From JACPPO01 sp965262505 (lineage in GTDB: Bacteria > Acidobacteriota > Vicinamibacteria > Vicinamibacterales > UBA2999): DNA of 64,000 bases. The notes below the pieces were generated by a model. That model saw only the letters and a list, made by a program, of their open reading frames with translations, was not told where the DNA came from and did no database searches. Below are positions 36,901-44,778 of the stretch, piece after piece (position 1 is the first letter of the stretch; the number at the start of each line of letters is the position of its first letter). The position numbers were made by a program, and so were the translations under genes. The stretch is taken from assembly GCA_965262505.1 (NCBI GenBank), contig CBDHFM010000030.1, positions 2,294,001-2,358,000 on the forward strand, given 5' to 3'.

Positions 36901-37679
36901 GATTCGGCCGCCATGTTGAGCTGCTGTTCGATGATGGCACCGCCCATGGCCGCGCAGCCGATGATGACGGCGATGAGCTGGAGATGTCTGGACTCCCGAA
37001 GGAGCTGAATGGCCTCTGCGCCGCCGACGCCCTCAGCCTCGACGGCGGCTCCGGACTGGCCGGCTCTGTCTTCCCTGCGGACGATGCAGACGACGAGCGC
37101 GAGACAGGCCAGCATCACGCCCGCGCCAACCAGCAGGAGGTTGACCGTGCCGACGCGCGAGACCACTACAGCCGTGATCGCCGCGCCCGTAGCACCTCCA
37201 AGGCTCGCCCCGCCGCCGATGAAGCCGAACAGCCGCTTCGCATGCCGTGCGTCGTAGATGTCGTTGGCGAGTGTCCAGAACTGGCTGATGAGCAGGATGC
37301 CGAGGATCAAGCCGAGGACGTAAAAGACTACGGAGGCGGCATCGTATCCGGCGGAGAAGAGCGCCCAGAACACGATCAGGAGCACGATCAAGCCGCCCTG
37401 AGTCGCCGGAATCGCCCATCGACGCGGCACCAGAGCGATCGCACGGGCGTACGCGTGCATGATCACGCCGATGAGCAGGCCCGCGCCGAGCTGCACCCAC
37501 GGGAGGTTGTCGGCACCGACATCCGCAATGAACTTCGACCGCGTGATCGGCTTGACGATGTTGTACGCGGTCATCGCCAGGAAGGAGTAGGCGAACATGA
37601 GCGCGGCGGTCGTGCTCTCACCCTTCCTCAGGTGGACCAGGGGGGCCAGCAGTCGGAGGACTAGGTTGCGCGGCAGCAT
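33957..37679 (-). CDS. Npt1-type (ADP/ATP carrier-like) MFS transporter fused to HEAT repeats and two cNMP-binding domains
   Basis: 1240 residues from ATG 37679; an earlier in-frame ATG at 37721 overlaps a TATGAT box that better serves as the promoter. Residues ~1-430 form about twelve membrane helices with FLAMTAYNIVKPITRSKFI, as in Npt1/Npt2 nucleotide-transporter relatives. Residues ~440-960 are HEAT-type repeats. Two cyclic-nucleotide-binding-like beta-rolls follow (LRRVPLFDYVSVDELFRFAG and QRSPLMAGATSGQLLRLAAI regions). The build suggests a large regulated membrane complex; whether nucleotides are transported is unknown. One of the largest proteins here. Confidence 0.85.
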   Translation of the reverse strand: MLPRNLVLRLLAPLVHLRKGESTTAALMFAYSFLAMTAYNIVKPITRSKFIADVGADNLPWVQLGAGLLIGVIMHAYARAIALVPRRWAIPATQGGLIVLLIVFWALFSAGYDAASVVFYVLGLILGILLISQFWTLANDIYDARHAKRLFGFIGGGASLGGATGAAITAVVVSRVGTVNLLLVGAGVMLACLALVVCIVRREDRAGQSGAAVEAEGVGGAEAIQLLRESRHLQLIAVIIGCAAMGGAIIEQQLNMAAESSLGQDVDGITRFLAQVTVYLSLIGFLIQMTLTSRIHRLLGIGFALLILPVGLGTTAVVMLFNAGLWAPASARVLDTSLRYTVDKTTREILFLPLPTPIKYRGKPFVDVTMDRFAKALGALLVLVLIKPWGFGFSWQQLSYASLGLMFIWIVMAYRVKREYLSAFRRSIARHDVEVTDIRAPHADLQTIELLVEELADHDEQRVLYAIELLESLEKRHLITPLLLHHTSAPVRARTLQSLEALKPEVAARWLPAVERLLADEDAAVRAGAVRAVSAIRGQEAAALMRQHLTDSDPRMVVTAAVALAASPHAGDLEAAESALRRLAADTRESAAPARLEVAGALGDIPHERVRHMLVPLMFDTNVDVARAAVRSAGRLGPDTFLFVPPLVSLLRHRLLKDEARTVLVGYGEPVIEPLAHFLQDQREDIWVRRHLPATLARLPAKRTLDVLIDALSDRDGFLRYKVIAAIETLHRDHPQFVIRRDPIEALAMTESLRYFNALTLHANLAQGETFGADTLLVRALEEKQRRTRERVFQLLGLMYPRTDISAAWFALEHGDARRRASASEYLDNVLSGALRKRVVLMVDDMPADERVRRTNVMFRTRRRDPDDTLAQLIHDEDQVIAAAAIHLTAERGVWQLASDIEHALAHREAQDWYVFEAASWALAASRMPADERRARWLEPLPTVELASRLRRVPLFDYVSVDELFRFAGTARQVRYDRGRAVYHAGLEPDTLQFLIDGEVRFEDGARMVAPGPLAFEEMLEGKPLRTGVHAVDVAVTLSLTQGEFLTLISDNIDIAHGIFKMLIDAQGRSGWKGVVHGRLPEASTRRTADGLQPMERVLLLQRSPLMAGATSGQLLRLAAIAREVPLVPGTALVRETDDPAIYVVVRGALSVEAPVGAPLVVQPGDAVGVYETLADVRAEATVVVSEAGTALRIDGRDLFDLLADHVDLLQGLFSALLRSGSPALAVESVRPLEERRFTV

Positions 37680-37828
37680 GCCGGTGTTTTTCGTGTCAGG
37701 CGAGCGCCTATCATATGGCACGATCTAACCGCCCGCGGCGGCGACGCAACGACGTCCGTCCATGCGGTCGGAGTAGTTCGGAGTAGCACTGGCAGGCAGG
37801 CTGATCAACACATCGCGATTGTGCTCTG

Positions 37829-38596
37829 TCAGCCAGTCGCGCCCGCGCAGTAGAGCGAACGTACCGTGAGTTCGCGGTGGTCGAGGCCCGCAGCCTTGTC
37901 GAGCAGGCGAACGAGCGGTGGAAGGTCGACCACGAAGCGCCATTCGTCCGAGCGTCCACCGGCCCCGGCGATGCGGGACGCGGTCAGGTTCCACCAGGGC
38001 GAGACGCCGCGCGCGATCGGCTCGATCACGAGGATCCGGGTGCCGCGGCCGGCCGCTTCGATCAGCCGATCTTCGACCTGCGCGCGGACCGTGTCCGGTA
38101 ATTCATTCAGCACGTAGGCCGCCACCACCGCCGTACCCGGCGCGATCGGCGGCAGCCGCGCGGCGTCCCCCCGCCGCGCGCGTCCGGCGAGCCCGAGTTG
38201 GCGGTAGGTCCACCTCGCCTCCTCGACCGCCCACGGATGACGATCGATGCCGGCGACAGCCGGCGTTCGGCCGGCGGCCATCGCCCAGGCCGCGCCTGCC
38301 GCGCCGGTTCCGCAGCCGATGTCTAGGATCGCAGGCGGCGGCGGGACGTCAGCCTCGAGCACCCTAACGACGAGGGAGGTGGCGAGGAAGTGGAGCGGCG
38401 CGTAAAACAGCGCGAACGCGGCGCGCTTGCCGGCGCTCTCCATCGCTCGGGGCACCGCTTCGCCTCGGCGCTCCACGTAGGCGGCTGACAACGCGCGCAG
38501 CGCCTTCGTGACCTCCGGCACGCGCAAGTCGGACAGGTGGCGCACTTCCAACGCGGCAATCCACTCCTCAAAGACCTCGGAATCTTCGATCTGCAA
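37829..38596 (-). CDS. Rsm22-like SAM-dependent methyltransferase
   Basis: About 255 residues if TTG 38596 is the start; upstream in-frame sequence lies within a dispersed hairpin element and is not protein-like. The SAM site is ILDIGCGTGAAGAAW, with VAGIDRHPWAVEEA as motif II and YVLNELPD as motif IV. The all-helical N-terminus (VTKALRALSAAYVERR) resembles the Rsm22/mitochondrial small-subunit methyltransferase group. TACAAT lies seven bases before the TTG. The natural start is uncertain because the repeat may have replaced the 5' end. Confidence 0.75.
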   Translation of the reverse strand: MQIEDSEVFEEWIAALEVRHLSDLRVPEVTKALRALSAAYVERRGEAVPRAMESAGKRAAFALFYAPLHFLATSLVVRVLEADVPPPPAILDIGCGTGAAGAAWAMAAGRTPAVAGIDRHPWAVEEARWTYRQLGLAGRARRGDAARLPPIAPGTAVVAAYVLNELPDTVRAQVEDRLIEAAGRGTRILVIEPIARGVSPWWNLTASRIAGAGGRSDEWRFVVDLPPLVRLLDKAAGLDHRELTVRSLYCAGATG

Positions 38597-38639
38597 TCTG
38601 GCGATTGTAAATCTTCGGGGTTGCCCCACTGGCGCCGGA

Positions 38640-38745
38640 CAGCGCCGCCATGTGACTCCGAACAAAGCCATAACGTAACCTTGAAGAACGGCTTTTTCTC
38701 CGCACATGGCGCCACTGCCCGTCGCCTCTGAGGGCGACACAGTGG
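38640..38745. repeat. Dispersed hairpin element, copy X
   Basis: CGCCATGTG near 38646 pairs with CACATGGCG near 38703 across a ~50-base loop; a second hairpin, CCACTG...GTCGCC TCTGAG GGCGAC...CAGTGG, follows (38711-38745). The arm TTTTTCTCCGCACATGGCG is shared exactly with copy Y at 41128-41248, as is TCTGAGGGCGA. It lies between the divergent methyltransferase and DUF2007 genes. A MITE-like or structured RNA element. Confidence 0.65.
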
Positions 38746-38815
38746 TTTCCCGGGCTAGGCTGAGGTGGGCCACAATTCGTTCGAAACGTTAAACGGACAC
38801 TGCGGAGGGTGAAGC

Positions 38816-39106
38816 ATGGGTAACAGCGGCGATCCAAACGTCGAGTGGGTGGTCGCGTCGACGAGCACCTGGCTCCACGAGGCGCTGTTCCTCAAGTCGG
38901 TCCTGGAGTCCGCCGGGATCGAGGCGATGATCCCCAACGAGTACACCCTCGGCGTCCAACCGTTGTATTCCAACCTGCTCGGCGGGGCACAGGTGTTGGT
39001 CCGATCGGAGGACAAGGCTCGTGCGGAGGAGCTGCTTCGATCGGTGGAATCTCACTCGGAACCTGACCCGAGTGACGATGAGCGACTGGGAGGCGGGCGG
39101 GACTAG
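38816..39106 (+). CDS. DUF2007-family small protein (putative prokaryotic signal transducer)
   Basis: 96 residues, ATG 38816 preceded by GGAGGG. The ferredoxin-like DUF2007 fold is recognisable from TWLHEALFLKSVLESAGIEA, NLLGGAQVLVRSEDKARAEELL. The role is unknown; members resemble the GlnB-like and signal-transducing families. The C-terminus is acidic and Gly-rich. Its TAG stop overlaps the stop of the convergent small membrane gene in a shared CTAG. Confidence 0.88.
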   Translation: MGNSGDPNVEWVVASTSTWLHEALFLKSVLESAGIEAMIPNEYTLGVQPLYSNLLGGAQVLVRSEDKARAEELLRSVESHSEPDPSDDERLGGGRD

Positions 39107-39333
39107 GCGAACCCGGCGTTCTTGTCGTTCGCGCGAAGATGCGCCGTGTAGGCGGCGATGAGGTGAAAGACCCACCCGAAGAGACCCCCGCTGCCGATCC
39201 AGAGGCCGGGCGTGACGATGAGCCAGAAGGCGCCGCGCAGGAAGTCGCCGTTATAAATCTGTCCAACCCCGGGAATGATGAGGCTGAGCACGGCGGCCAC
39301 GCCCGGATGGCGCGTGTCAGGGGGCGTGACCAG
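39103..39333 (-). CDS. Small membrane protein (TM2/DUF5683-like)
   Basis: About 76 residues. Two hydrophobic segments (VAAVLSLIIPGVGQIYNGDF and AFWLIVTPGLWIGSGG-type) with the GxGQIYNG motif of TM2-type proteins. The start is unclear: CTG 39333 has AGGAG six bases upstream, while GTG 39300 would remove part of the first segment. Its likely promoter overlaps that of thiC on the other strand. Function unknown; such proteins may carry out membrane-linked sensing. Confidence 0.65.
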   Translation of the reverse strand: MVTPPDTRHPGVAAVLSLIIPGVGQIYNGDFLRGAFWLIVTPGLWIGSGGLFGWVFHLIAAYTAHLRANDKNAGFA

Positions 39334-39367
39334 CGGGGCTCCTTGCGAGTGACCGGCGCATGTGGCG

Positions 39368-39375
39368 AGTATAAT
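39368..39375. promoter_or_regulatory. Symmetric -10 region serving thiC and the small membrane gene
   Basis: On the plus strand TATAAT (39370-39375) precedes the riboswitch by about ten bases. On the minus strand TATACT (39368-39373) points toward the small membrane gene. The two hexamers share TATA. No consensus -35 is visible for either direction. Confidence 0.45.
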
Positions 39376-39384
39376 CGGCACCTG

Positions 39385-39462
39385 GCCGCCAGGGGTATCC
39401 CGGTAGGGATTGAGACAGACTCTTGGAACCTGATCCGGTTGGAACCGGCGGAGGGAGCGCGG
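39385..39462 (+). ncRNA. TPP riboswitch (THI element)
   Basis: The conserved core is clear: GGGGTATCCC...GGGATTGAGA forms the pyrimidine-binding arm and GAACCTGATCCGG...CCGGCGGAGGGAG the pyrophosphate-binding arm, as in thiamine-pyrophosphate riboswitches. It sits 26 bases before thiC, the classical target. Downstream GCGG and CCGC segments could pair to form the expression platform, but whether it acts on transcription or translation cannot be decided here. Binding of TPP should lower thiC expression. Confidence 0.95.
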
Positions 39463-39487
39463 CGCGGTCCCGCCTCTTAGCAGCCTC

Positions 39488-41113
39488 ATGATTGATTTCG
39501 CAGCGTCATACCCGAATTCCCGGAAGGTCCACGAATCACGTACCGTGCCGCTGTCATCAGGCGGACCTGTCACGGAGGTGCAGGTTCCCATGCGTGAGGT
39601 GATGCTCGGCGGCGGCGAGGCGCCGGTGCGGCTGTACGACACCAGCGGTTCGATGGGGCACGACGTACGCGACGGCCTGCCCGAACTGCGACAGGCGTGG
39701 ATTGACGCCAGGCGCCGCACAGGAGTTGTCGGCACACAGCTCTACTACGCGCGCCGAGGGGAGGCGACGCCCGAGATGGAGTTCGTGGCGGCGCGTGAGG
39801 GGTTGCCCGTGGAGTTCGTCCGCGCCGAGGTGGCCCGCGGGCGCGCGATCATTCCCGCCAACATCCGCCACCTCGAGCTCGAGCCGATGATCATCGGCCG
39901 CAATTTTCTGGTGAAGATCAACGCGAATATCGGCAATTCCGCGGTGCGGTCGTCAATCGAGGACGAGGTCGAGAAGCTCAAGTGGTCGACGCTCTGGGGT
40001 GCCGACACGGTGATGGACCTCTCGACGGGCCAGAACATTCATGAAACGCGTGAATGGATCATCCGGAATTCACCAGTGCCGATCGGGACGGTGCCGATAT
40101 ATCAGGCGCTCGAAAAAGCCGGCGGCCGGCCGGAGGATCTCACCTGGGAGATGTACCGCGACACGCTCGTCGAGCAGTGCGAGCAGGGTGTGGACTATTT
40201 CACCGTCCATGCGGGCGTGCTGCTGCGCTACGTCCCGATGACGGCCAGGCGCCTCACCGGCATTGTGTCCCGTGGCGGCTCCATCCTGGCGAAATGGTGC
40301 CTGGCGCATCACCAGGAGAACTTCCTCTACACCCACTTCCGTGAGATCTGCGAGATCATGCGCGCGTACGACGTGTCGTTTTCGCTCGGAGACGGCCTGC
40401 GGCCGGGCTCGATCGCCGATGCGAACGACGAGGCGCAGTTCGCAGAGCTGAAGACGCAGGGCGAGCTCACGCGAATCGCCTGGGAGTACGACGTCCAGGT
40501 GATGAACGAGGGGCCGGGCCACGTTCCCATGCATCTCATCAAGGAGAACATGGAGAAGCAGCTCGAGTGGTGCGATGAAGCACCGTTCTACACGCTCGGG
40601 CCGCTGACCACCGACGTCGCGCCGGGCTACGACCACATCACGTCAGCGATCGGGGCGGCGATGATCGGCTGGTACGGCACCGCGATGCTCTGCTACGTCA
40701 CGCCGAAGGAGCATCTGGGGTTGCCGGATCGCGACGACGTGAAAGCGGGAGTGATTGCGTACAAGATCGCCGCGCATGCGGCGGATCTGGCGAAAGGGCA
40801 TCCGCGCGCGCAGGCGTGGGACGACGCGCTGTCGAAGGCACGGTTCGATTTCCGGTGGGAGGACCAGTTCAACCTGGCGATGGATCCCGTGACGGCCCGC
40901 GCGTATCACGACGAGACGCTTCCTGCGGACGGTGCCAAGGTCGCCCACTTCTGTTCGATGTGCGGTCCGAAGTTCTGCTCGATGGAATTGACGCAACAGG
41001 TGCGCGAATACGCGGCCAGCCACGCCATGACCGACGCGGACGCGCTCCGAGCCGGGATGCAAGAGAAGTCGGACGAATTTCGCCGCAAGGGCGAGATCTA
41101 CGTCAAGAGCTAG
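39488..41113 (+). CDS. thiC: Phosphomethylpyrimidine synthase (ThiC)
   Basis: 541 residues, radical-SAM-like enzyme that converts aminoimidazole ribotide to HMP phosphate in thiamine synthesis. The C-terminal cluster motif CSMCGPKFC (Cys489, 492, 497) binds the 4Fe-4S cluster. Family signatures IPANIRHLELEPMIIG, KINANIGNS, DLSTGQNIHETREWI and EGPGHVP are present. It lies alone under a TPP riboswitch; no other thi genes are in the window. Start at ATG 39488 follows the riboswitch, without an obvious ribosome site. Confidence 0.97.
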   Translation: MIDFAASYPNSRKVHESRTVPLSSGGPVTEVQVPMREVMLGGGEAPVRLYDTSGSMGHDVRDGLPELRQAWIDARRRTGVVGTQLYYARRGEATPEMEFVAAREGLPVEFVRAEVARGRAIIPANIRHLELEPMIIGRNFLVKINANIGNSAVRSSIEDEVEKLKWSTLWGADTVMDLSTGQNIHETREWIIRNSPVPIGTVPIYQALEKAGGRPEDLTWEMYRDTLVEQCEQGVDYFTVHAGVLLRYVPMTARRLTGIVSRGGSILAKWCLAHHQENFLYTHFREICEIMRAYDVSFSLGDGLRPGSIADANDEAQFAELKTQGELTRIAWEYDVQVMNEGPGHVPMHLIKENMEKQLEWCDEAPFYTLGPLTTDVAPGYDHITSAIGAAMIGWYGTAMLCYVTPKEHLGLPDRDDVKAGVIAYKIAAHAADLAKGHPRAQAWDDALSKARFDFRWEDQFNLAMDPVTARAYHDETLPADGAKVAHFCSMCGPKFCSMELTQQVREYAASHAMTDADALRAGMQEKSDEFRRKGEIYVKS

Positions 41114-41127
41114 CGCCTGACGCTGGG

Positions 41128-41248
41128 CAGCGTCGCCATGTGACTCCAAAAAACCCATGGGTCCACCCTTGCTCCATGTCGTTCTTGATAATCTGGTTTT
41201 TCTCCGCACATGGCGCCACTGCCATCTTCTCTGAGGGCGATCAGCGTG
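41128..41248. repeat. Dispersed hairpin element, copy Y
   Basis: CGCCATGTG (41134) and CACATGGCG (41207) are inverted, extended by AAAAAACC and GGTTTTT, around a loop of about 50 bases. A second, weaker hairpin ATCTTC TCTGAG GGCGAT follows. It shares the 3' arm and TCTGAGGGCGA with copy X. It lies between the convergent thiC and lactonase genes, where it could also act as a terminator. Confidence 0.65.
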
Positions 41249-41293
41249 CTTGCCGGTCCGAGTCGGCTGCGACCAGACCTGCGTACCTATCGG

Positions 41294-42532
41294 CTACAAC
41301 GGTACCATGCCCATCCAGAACATCGTGCGGTCGCCGACAGCAATGTCGTACTTGCGCGCGAACGTGAGCATGCCGTTGTCGCCGATGCGGAAGACGGAGA
41401 GGCCGGCAGGCGTCGTCCGTATCGCGTCGCCGTCTCTCACGTTCACCGGCAGGTTGTGTTGGGCGACCAGCAGGCGTGCGCTTGGATCGATGTGAAAGGT
41501 GCGCGGGTGTAGGGCGCGCGTTTGGATGTGCTGGATCGGCGTGGGCTCGCCGGTAGACTGGTTGATCGAGTACACCACGATGCTGTTCTCGCCGCCTTTG
41601 AAAACGTTCTTGCCCTCAACCGCCACCGTGTCCTGGGCTCGATTCGCCCCGTACAAGAAACGGCCGTTCGGGTGGACGTGAACCGTGCTCGCCGCCTGAC
41701 GCGATCTGATGTTGTTCGGCTCGGCGAGCGTCTCGGCGCGGAATGCGATCTCCGGATCGATCCGCCCGCCTTCCATCTTGTAGGTGTACATCTTGTTCTG
41801 CGTCTCGATCGACACGTACATCCACGGCCGGGTCGGATGAAAATCCAGGTGCCGCGGGCCGAAATCCAGCCCTGCGTTGGGCGCGATGGATACTTCATTG
41901 GTCAGCACGCCGTTCCGGTAATCGAAGATCTTCAGCGCGCCGGGGTCTTCCGGCCTGTCCGGGGTTCCCTCATTGCCGCGGCACACCAGGATCGCCAGCC
42001 GGTTGTCGAGCGTCACACGCACCTGGTGCGCGTAGATGCCGGCGTCGATCGGGCCGGGCTGCGTCACTTCGTCTCCGGGCGTGAAGTCCTGGTTGATGCG
42101 GTAGACACGCAGCGCGCTTGGATTGTTGAACGCCACCAGGAGATGCTCGGAAGGCATGTCCGTGCTGATGTGGATGGGGCGCGTTGGCAGCCGTATCGGC
42201 TGGCCGTGGGGCGTGAGCGCGCCGCTTGCCGGATCGATACGAAACGCGGTGACGTGATGCTCGGTCCCGGCGGGCCCGTACCCTGAAGCGCTGCTGCTCG
42301 TCGCAACGTACAGATAGCGCCTCGAGACGTGCGGCCACGCATACTGCACGCTCGCGGGCAGCGTGACCGTCGCCCGCCTGGTCAGTGCGGCGCCTTCGAC
42401 ATCCACCTCGTAGTGCGTGAGATCGGGCCCAACGTTCGCGTACAGGGAAACCTTACCAGGCTGCGCTGAAGTCATTCTAGGTGCGGCGATGCCGCCCGCG
42501 ACAACTGACAGGAACGTTCTGCGATTGATCAT
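41294..42532 (-). CDS. Lactonase-family beta-propeller protein (YbhE/Pgl-like), Tat-exported
   Basis: 412 residues. A Tat-type signal (NRRTFLSVVAGGIAAPRM) precedes a seven-bladed propeller related to 6-phosphogluconolactonase YbhE, with repeats such as HISTDMPSEHLLVAFNNPS and GPRHLDFHPTRPWMYVS. Export makes a role in the pentose phosphate pathway unlikely; a periplasmic sugar lactonase or binding propeller is more plausible. Single gene, convergent with thiC. Confidence 0.87.
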   Translation of the reverse strand: MINRRTFLSVVAGGIAAPRMTSAQPGKVSLYANVGPDLTHYEVDVEGAALTRRATVTLPASVQYAWPHVSRRYLYVATSSSASGYGPAGTEHHVTAFRIDPASGALTPHGQPIRLPTRPIHISTDMPSEHLLVAFNNPSALRVYRINQDFTPGDEVTQPGPIDAGIYAHQVRVTLDNRLAILVCRGNEGTPDRPEDPGALKIFDYRNGVLTNEVSIAPNAGLDFGPRHLDFHPTRPWMYVSIETQNKMYTYKMEGGRIDPEIAFRAETLAEPNNIRSRQAASTVHVHPNGRFLYGANRAQDTVAVEGKNVFKGGENSIVVYSINQSTGEPTPIQHIQTRALHPRTFHIDPSARLLVAQHNLPVNVRDGDAIRTTPAGLSVFRIGDNGMLTFARKYDIAVGDRTMFWMGMVPL

Positions 42533-42610
42533 GGTTGATTCGCCTTGTTAGCCGGCACTCACACTACACACGCCAAAGTCATCTACTGTCGCGGCCATTG
42601 GCGACTCGTC

Positions 42611-43004
42611 TCAGCGGAGCTCTCGGACCAGCACCTGCCCGATGTCAGATCGGGCTACGAGCCTGCCTCCGTAGTCAAGCAGCACAAGCAATACAGTACC
42701 GAGGACCGTCGCAGGATGCAGCCGCTTGCGCGACCACAGGTCATGAGCAGCGATCGACAGGAGCAAACACCAAATCACAACCGGGGTAAAGGGGCCCTGC
42801 TCGCCACCGAACACGGACCAGCGAGCAATCCGTGCGAGCGCCGGCCCGATGATGCTCACCGACGCCAGCAGCATCAGCCGCTTATGTGCATCAGGCCGGC
42901 GCCGGAACACTACCGCGGACGATAACAAGCTGGCAAAGCCCACCGCGCTGCCAACGTTGGCCCAGACCACCCCGGACACAAAGGCAGCCAGCGTCACCTG
43001 GGCC
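42611..43004 (-). pseudogene. Membrane protein, 3' half (split by IS3 element B)
   Basis: The frame carries about 125 residues with four hydrophobic segments (TLAAFVSGVVWANVGSA, VGFASLLSSAVVFRRRPDAHKRLMLLAS, VVIWCLLLSIAAHDL, HPATVLGTVLLVLLDYGG). It continues the protein whose first half lies at 44382-44778. The motif RRPDAHKRLMLLAS is typical of a family of uncharacterised bacterial membrane proteins with conserved histidines. Separated from its start by the IS, so non-functional. Confidence 0.75.
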
Positions 43005-43177
43005 TGATCCGATTCGGTGGACGGTTTAGCTACGCTGTTTGAGTCTCCGTTGTTCTTTCGTTCGTTCACAACAACGATGATGGGTGTGGGCGCTGTGGGA
43101 ATCTCGCGTTCTGTGCGAGATTTCCAAATCCCTGTGGGCGCGTTCTGTGCGTCCGCAGGGATGGCAGCGTCCATGCC

Positions 43178-44011
43178 CTACGCCGCCTGCCGTTCGAAGG
43201 CGGCCGGACTGATCTGGCCGAGCGTCGAGTGGCGACGTCGCTGGTTATAGAACACTTCGATGTAATCGACCAACTCCATCTTCGCGTCGCCGTGACTGTC
43301 GACGTGTTCGCCGAGCTCGCTCTTGACGGTCGAGAAGAAGCTCTCCATGACGGCATTGTCCCAGCAGTTGCCACGTCGGCTCATGCTGCAGACGATGCCA
43401 CGCGCCTCGAGGAGGTCCTGAGAATCCTCGCTTGCGTACGTACAACCCTGATCGGAATGATGGAGGAGGCCGATGTCCGGGCACCGGCGCTTGAGCGCCA
43501 TCTCCAAGGCCTTGATGGTCACGTGCCGGTTGTTCACCGCGCTGACGGCCCACCCCACGATGAACCGCGAGCACAGATCCAAGACCGCCGCGAGGTACAG
43601 GTTACCGCTGCTGCCGATGACGAACTCGGTCGTGTCGCCGACCCACCGCTGATTCGGGGCGTCCGCCTCGAACTGGCGGTCGAGCAGATTCGCCGCGACC
43701 GGCTGGTCGTGATCGCTCATGGTGGTTACGTTGTCACGCTTCCGGGCCCGTGCGACCAGGCCTTCTTCCTGCATCAGCCGGACGACCCGTTTGCGACTCA
43801 CCTGCTCGTCCTGCTCGATCAGGTCTTCGTGAATGCGCGGGCTGCCATAGCGCTGTTTGCTCGCGTCAACGGACGCTTGGACGAGGACCTTCACCCGCCG
43901 GTCGTCTCGTGATCGTGCCGATTCCGGGCGTCGTTGCCACGCGTAGAACCCGCTGCGTGTGACCGCGAGACACCGGCACAGAATGATGACGGTGTGCCTG
44001 GCCTTCTCCAC
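43178..44011 (-). CDS. IS3-family transposase OrfB, element B
   Basis: 277 residues from GTG 44011. HTH_21 region (VKVLVQASVDASKQRYGSPR, RVVRLMQEEGLVARARKRD), then the DDE integrase core: WVGDTTEFVIG, LLHHSDQGCTYAS and NCWDNAVMESFFSTVKSE, ending with FYNQRRRHSTLGQISP. It closely resembles the IS2/IS3-type OrfB. Upstream frame continuity with OrfA appears broken by a small insertion near 44025, so a normal OrfAB fusion may not form. Confidence 0.93.
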   Translation of the reverse strand: MEKARHTVIILCRCLAVTRSGFYAWQRRPESARSRDDRRVKVLVQASVDASKQRYGSPRIHEDLIEQDEQVSRKRVVRLMQEEGLVARARKRDNVTTMSDHDQPVAANLLDRQFEADAPNQRWVGDTTEFVIGSSGNLYLAAVLDLCSRFIVGWAVSAVNNRHVTIKALEMALKRRCPDIGLLHHSDQGCTYASEDSQDLLEARGIVCSMSRRGNCWDNAVMESFFSTVKSELGEHVDSHGDAKMELVDYIEVFYNQRRRHSTLGQISPAAFERQAA

Positions 44012-44342
44012 GGCAATGAACCGAAATCTTCCCGGCTCTGCTTCGCGAAGAAGGCCGTCGCTTTTTTAAGATGTCGCGCTCCTCGGCGAGGATGCGATTC
44101 TCCTTGCGCAGCCGAGCCAGCTCCTCCCGCTCGGCGGTCGTCAGACCGGTACGGCCCCCGCTGCGGTCGGCGCGCGCCCGCTCGACCCATTGCCGCAAGG
44201 CCGATTCGGTAAGATCCAACTCGCGGGCGACGGCGCCGACCGTCTTCCCCTCTTCCAACACCAGCCGGACCGCCCCAGCCCGGAACTCGTCACTGAATTG
44301 CCGGCGTGACCGCCGACGTGTGGTTGCTGCCATTCGGGACAT
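43866..44342 (-). CDS. IS3-family transposase OrfA, element B
   Basis: About 158 residues from ATG 44342 (GGAG five bases upstream). Helix-turn-helix (RRQFSDEFRAGAVRLVLEEG, VARELDLTESALRQWVERAR) and coiled coil (EREELARLRKENRILAEERDILKK). At CTTAAAAAAGCG (about 44062) a -1 slip gives KKATAFFAKQS, the expected start of the OrfAB fusion; in the zero frame the sequence after KK is out of family. The natural OrfA is therefore about 95 residues. Confidence 0.85.
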   Translation of the reverse strand: MSRMAATTRRRSRRQFSDEFRAGAVRLVLEEGKTVGAVARELDLTESALRQWVERARADRSGGRTGLTTAEREELARLRKENRILAEERDILKKRRPSSRSRAGKISVHCRGEGQAHRHHSVPVSRGHTQRVLRVATTPGIGTITRRPAGEGPRPSVR

Positions 44343-44381
44343 CGTCTCCACCTTTCGGAACGTGTCCACGAGATCGGATCA

Positions 44382-44778
44382 AGCCCACCCCTGTGACGCC
44401 GATTCCAAGAACACTTGCGTCCTGAGCCAAGTCGAAACCACGCGCACCGAGCCTCGGCACCGCTCCCAGCGTTGCCATGAGGCTCGCGGCAACGACCACC
44501 GCGCCGTAACAAGCGCCCCACGCGCCAAATCGTCGGTGACTCGCCACAGAGCCAGCTCTGATCAAGAACGACTGCCCAAAGAACCAGACGAACCAGCCCG
44601 ATAGGACCACTCCGTGCAAGTACAGATAGAACGGAATGGGTGGAACGTCGAATAGCGGGCGCGCATAAAGGGTTGGGACGAACCCGGCGACGACCAGCAG
44701 TAGCAGGGCCCCTGCCATGATCGTGAAGAAGCTGCTTCGCGGTGTTCCTGTGGACACGATTGAGGTCCGCTCCGTCAT
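44382..44778 (-). pseudogene. Membrane protein, 5' half (split by IS3 element B)
   Basis: From ATG 44778 about 130 residues with hydrophobic segments (FFTIMAGALLLLVVAGFVP, FYLYLHGVVLSGWFVWFFGQ, GAWGACYGAVVVAASLMATLG), ending at GVTGVGL where the IS begins. The motif FLYLHGVVLSGWFVWF-type with conserved histidine recurs in uncharacterised membrane proteins. An IS630 copy sits 50 bp upstream of the start, so promoter and body are both hit. Confidence 0.75.

Larger units (their letters stand above)
43005..44381 (-). mobile_element. IS3-type insertion sequence, element B, splitting a membrane gene
   Basis: Ends share an 18-base inverted repeat: TGATCCGATTCGGTGGAC on the left and, read inward on the right, TGATCCGATCTCGTGGAC (15 of 18). 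Flanks GGCC and GGCT resemble an imperfect short target duplication. About 1377 bp, with orfA and orfB. It cuts one membrane-protein gene into the two halves annotated on either side. Confidence 0.82.
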
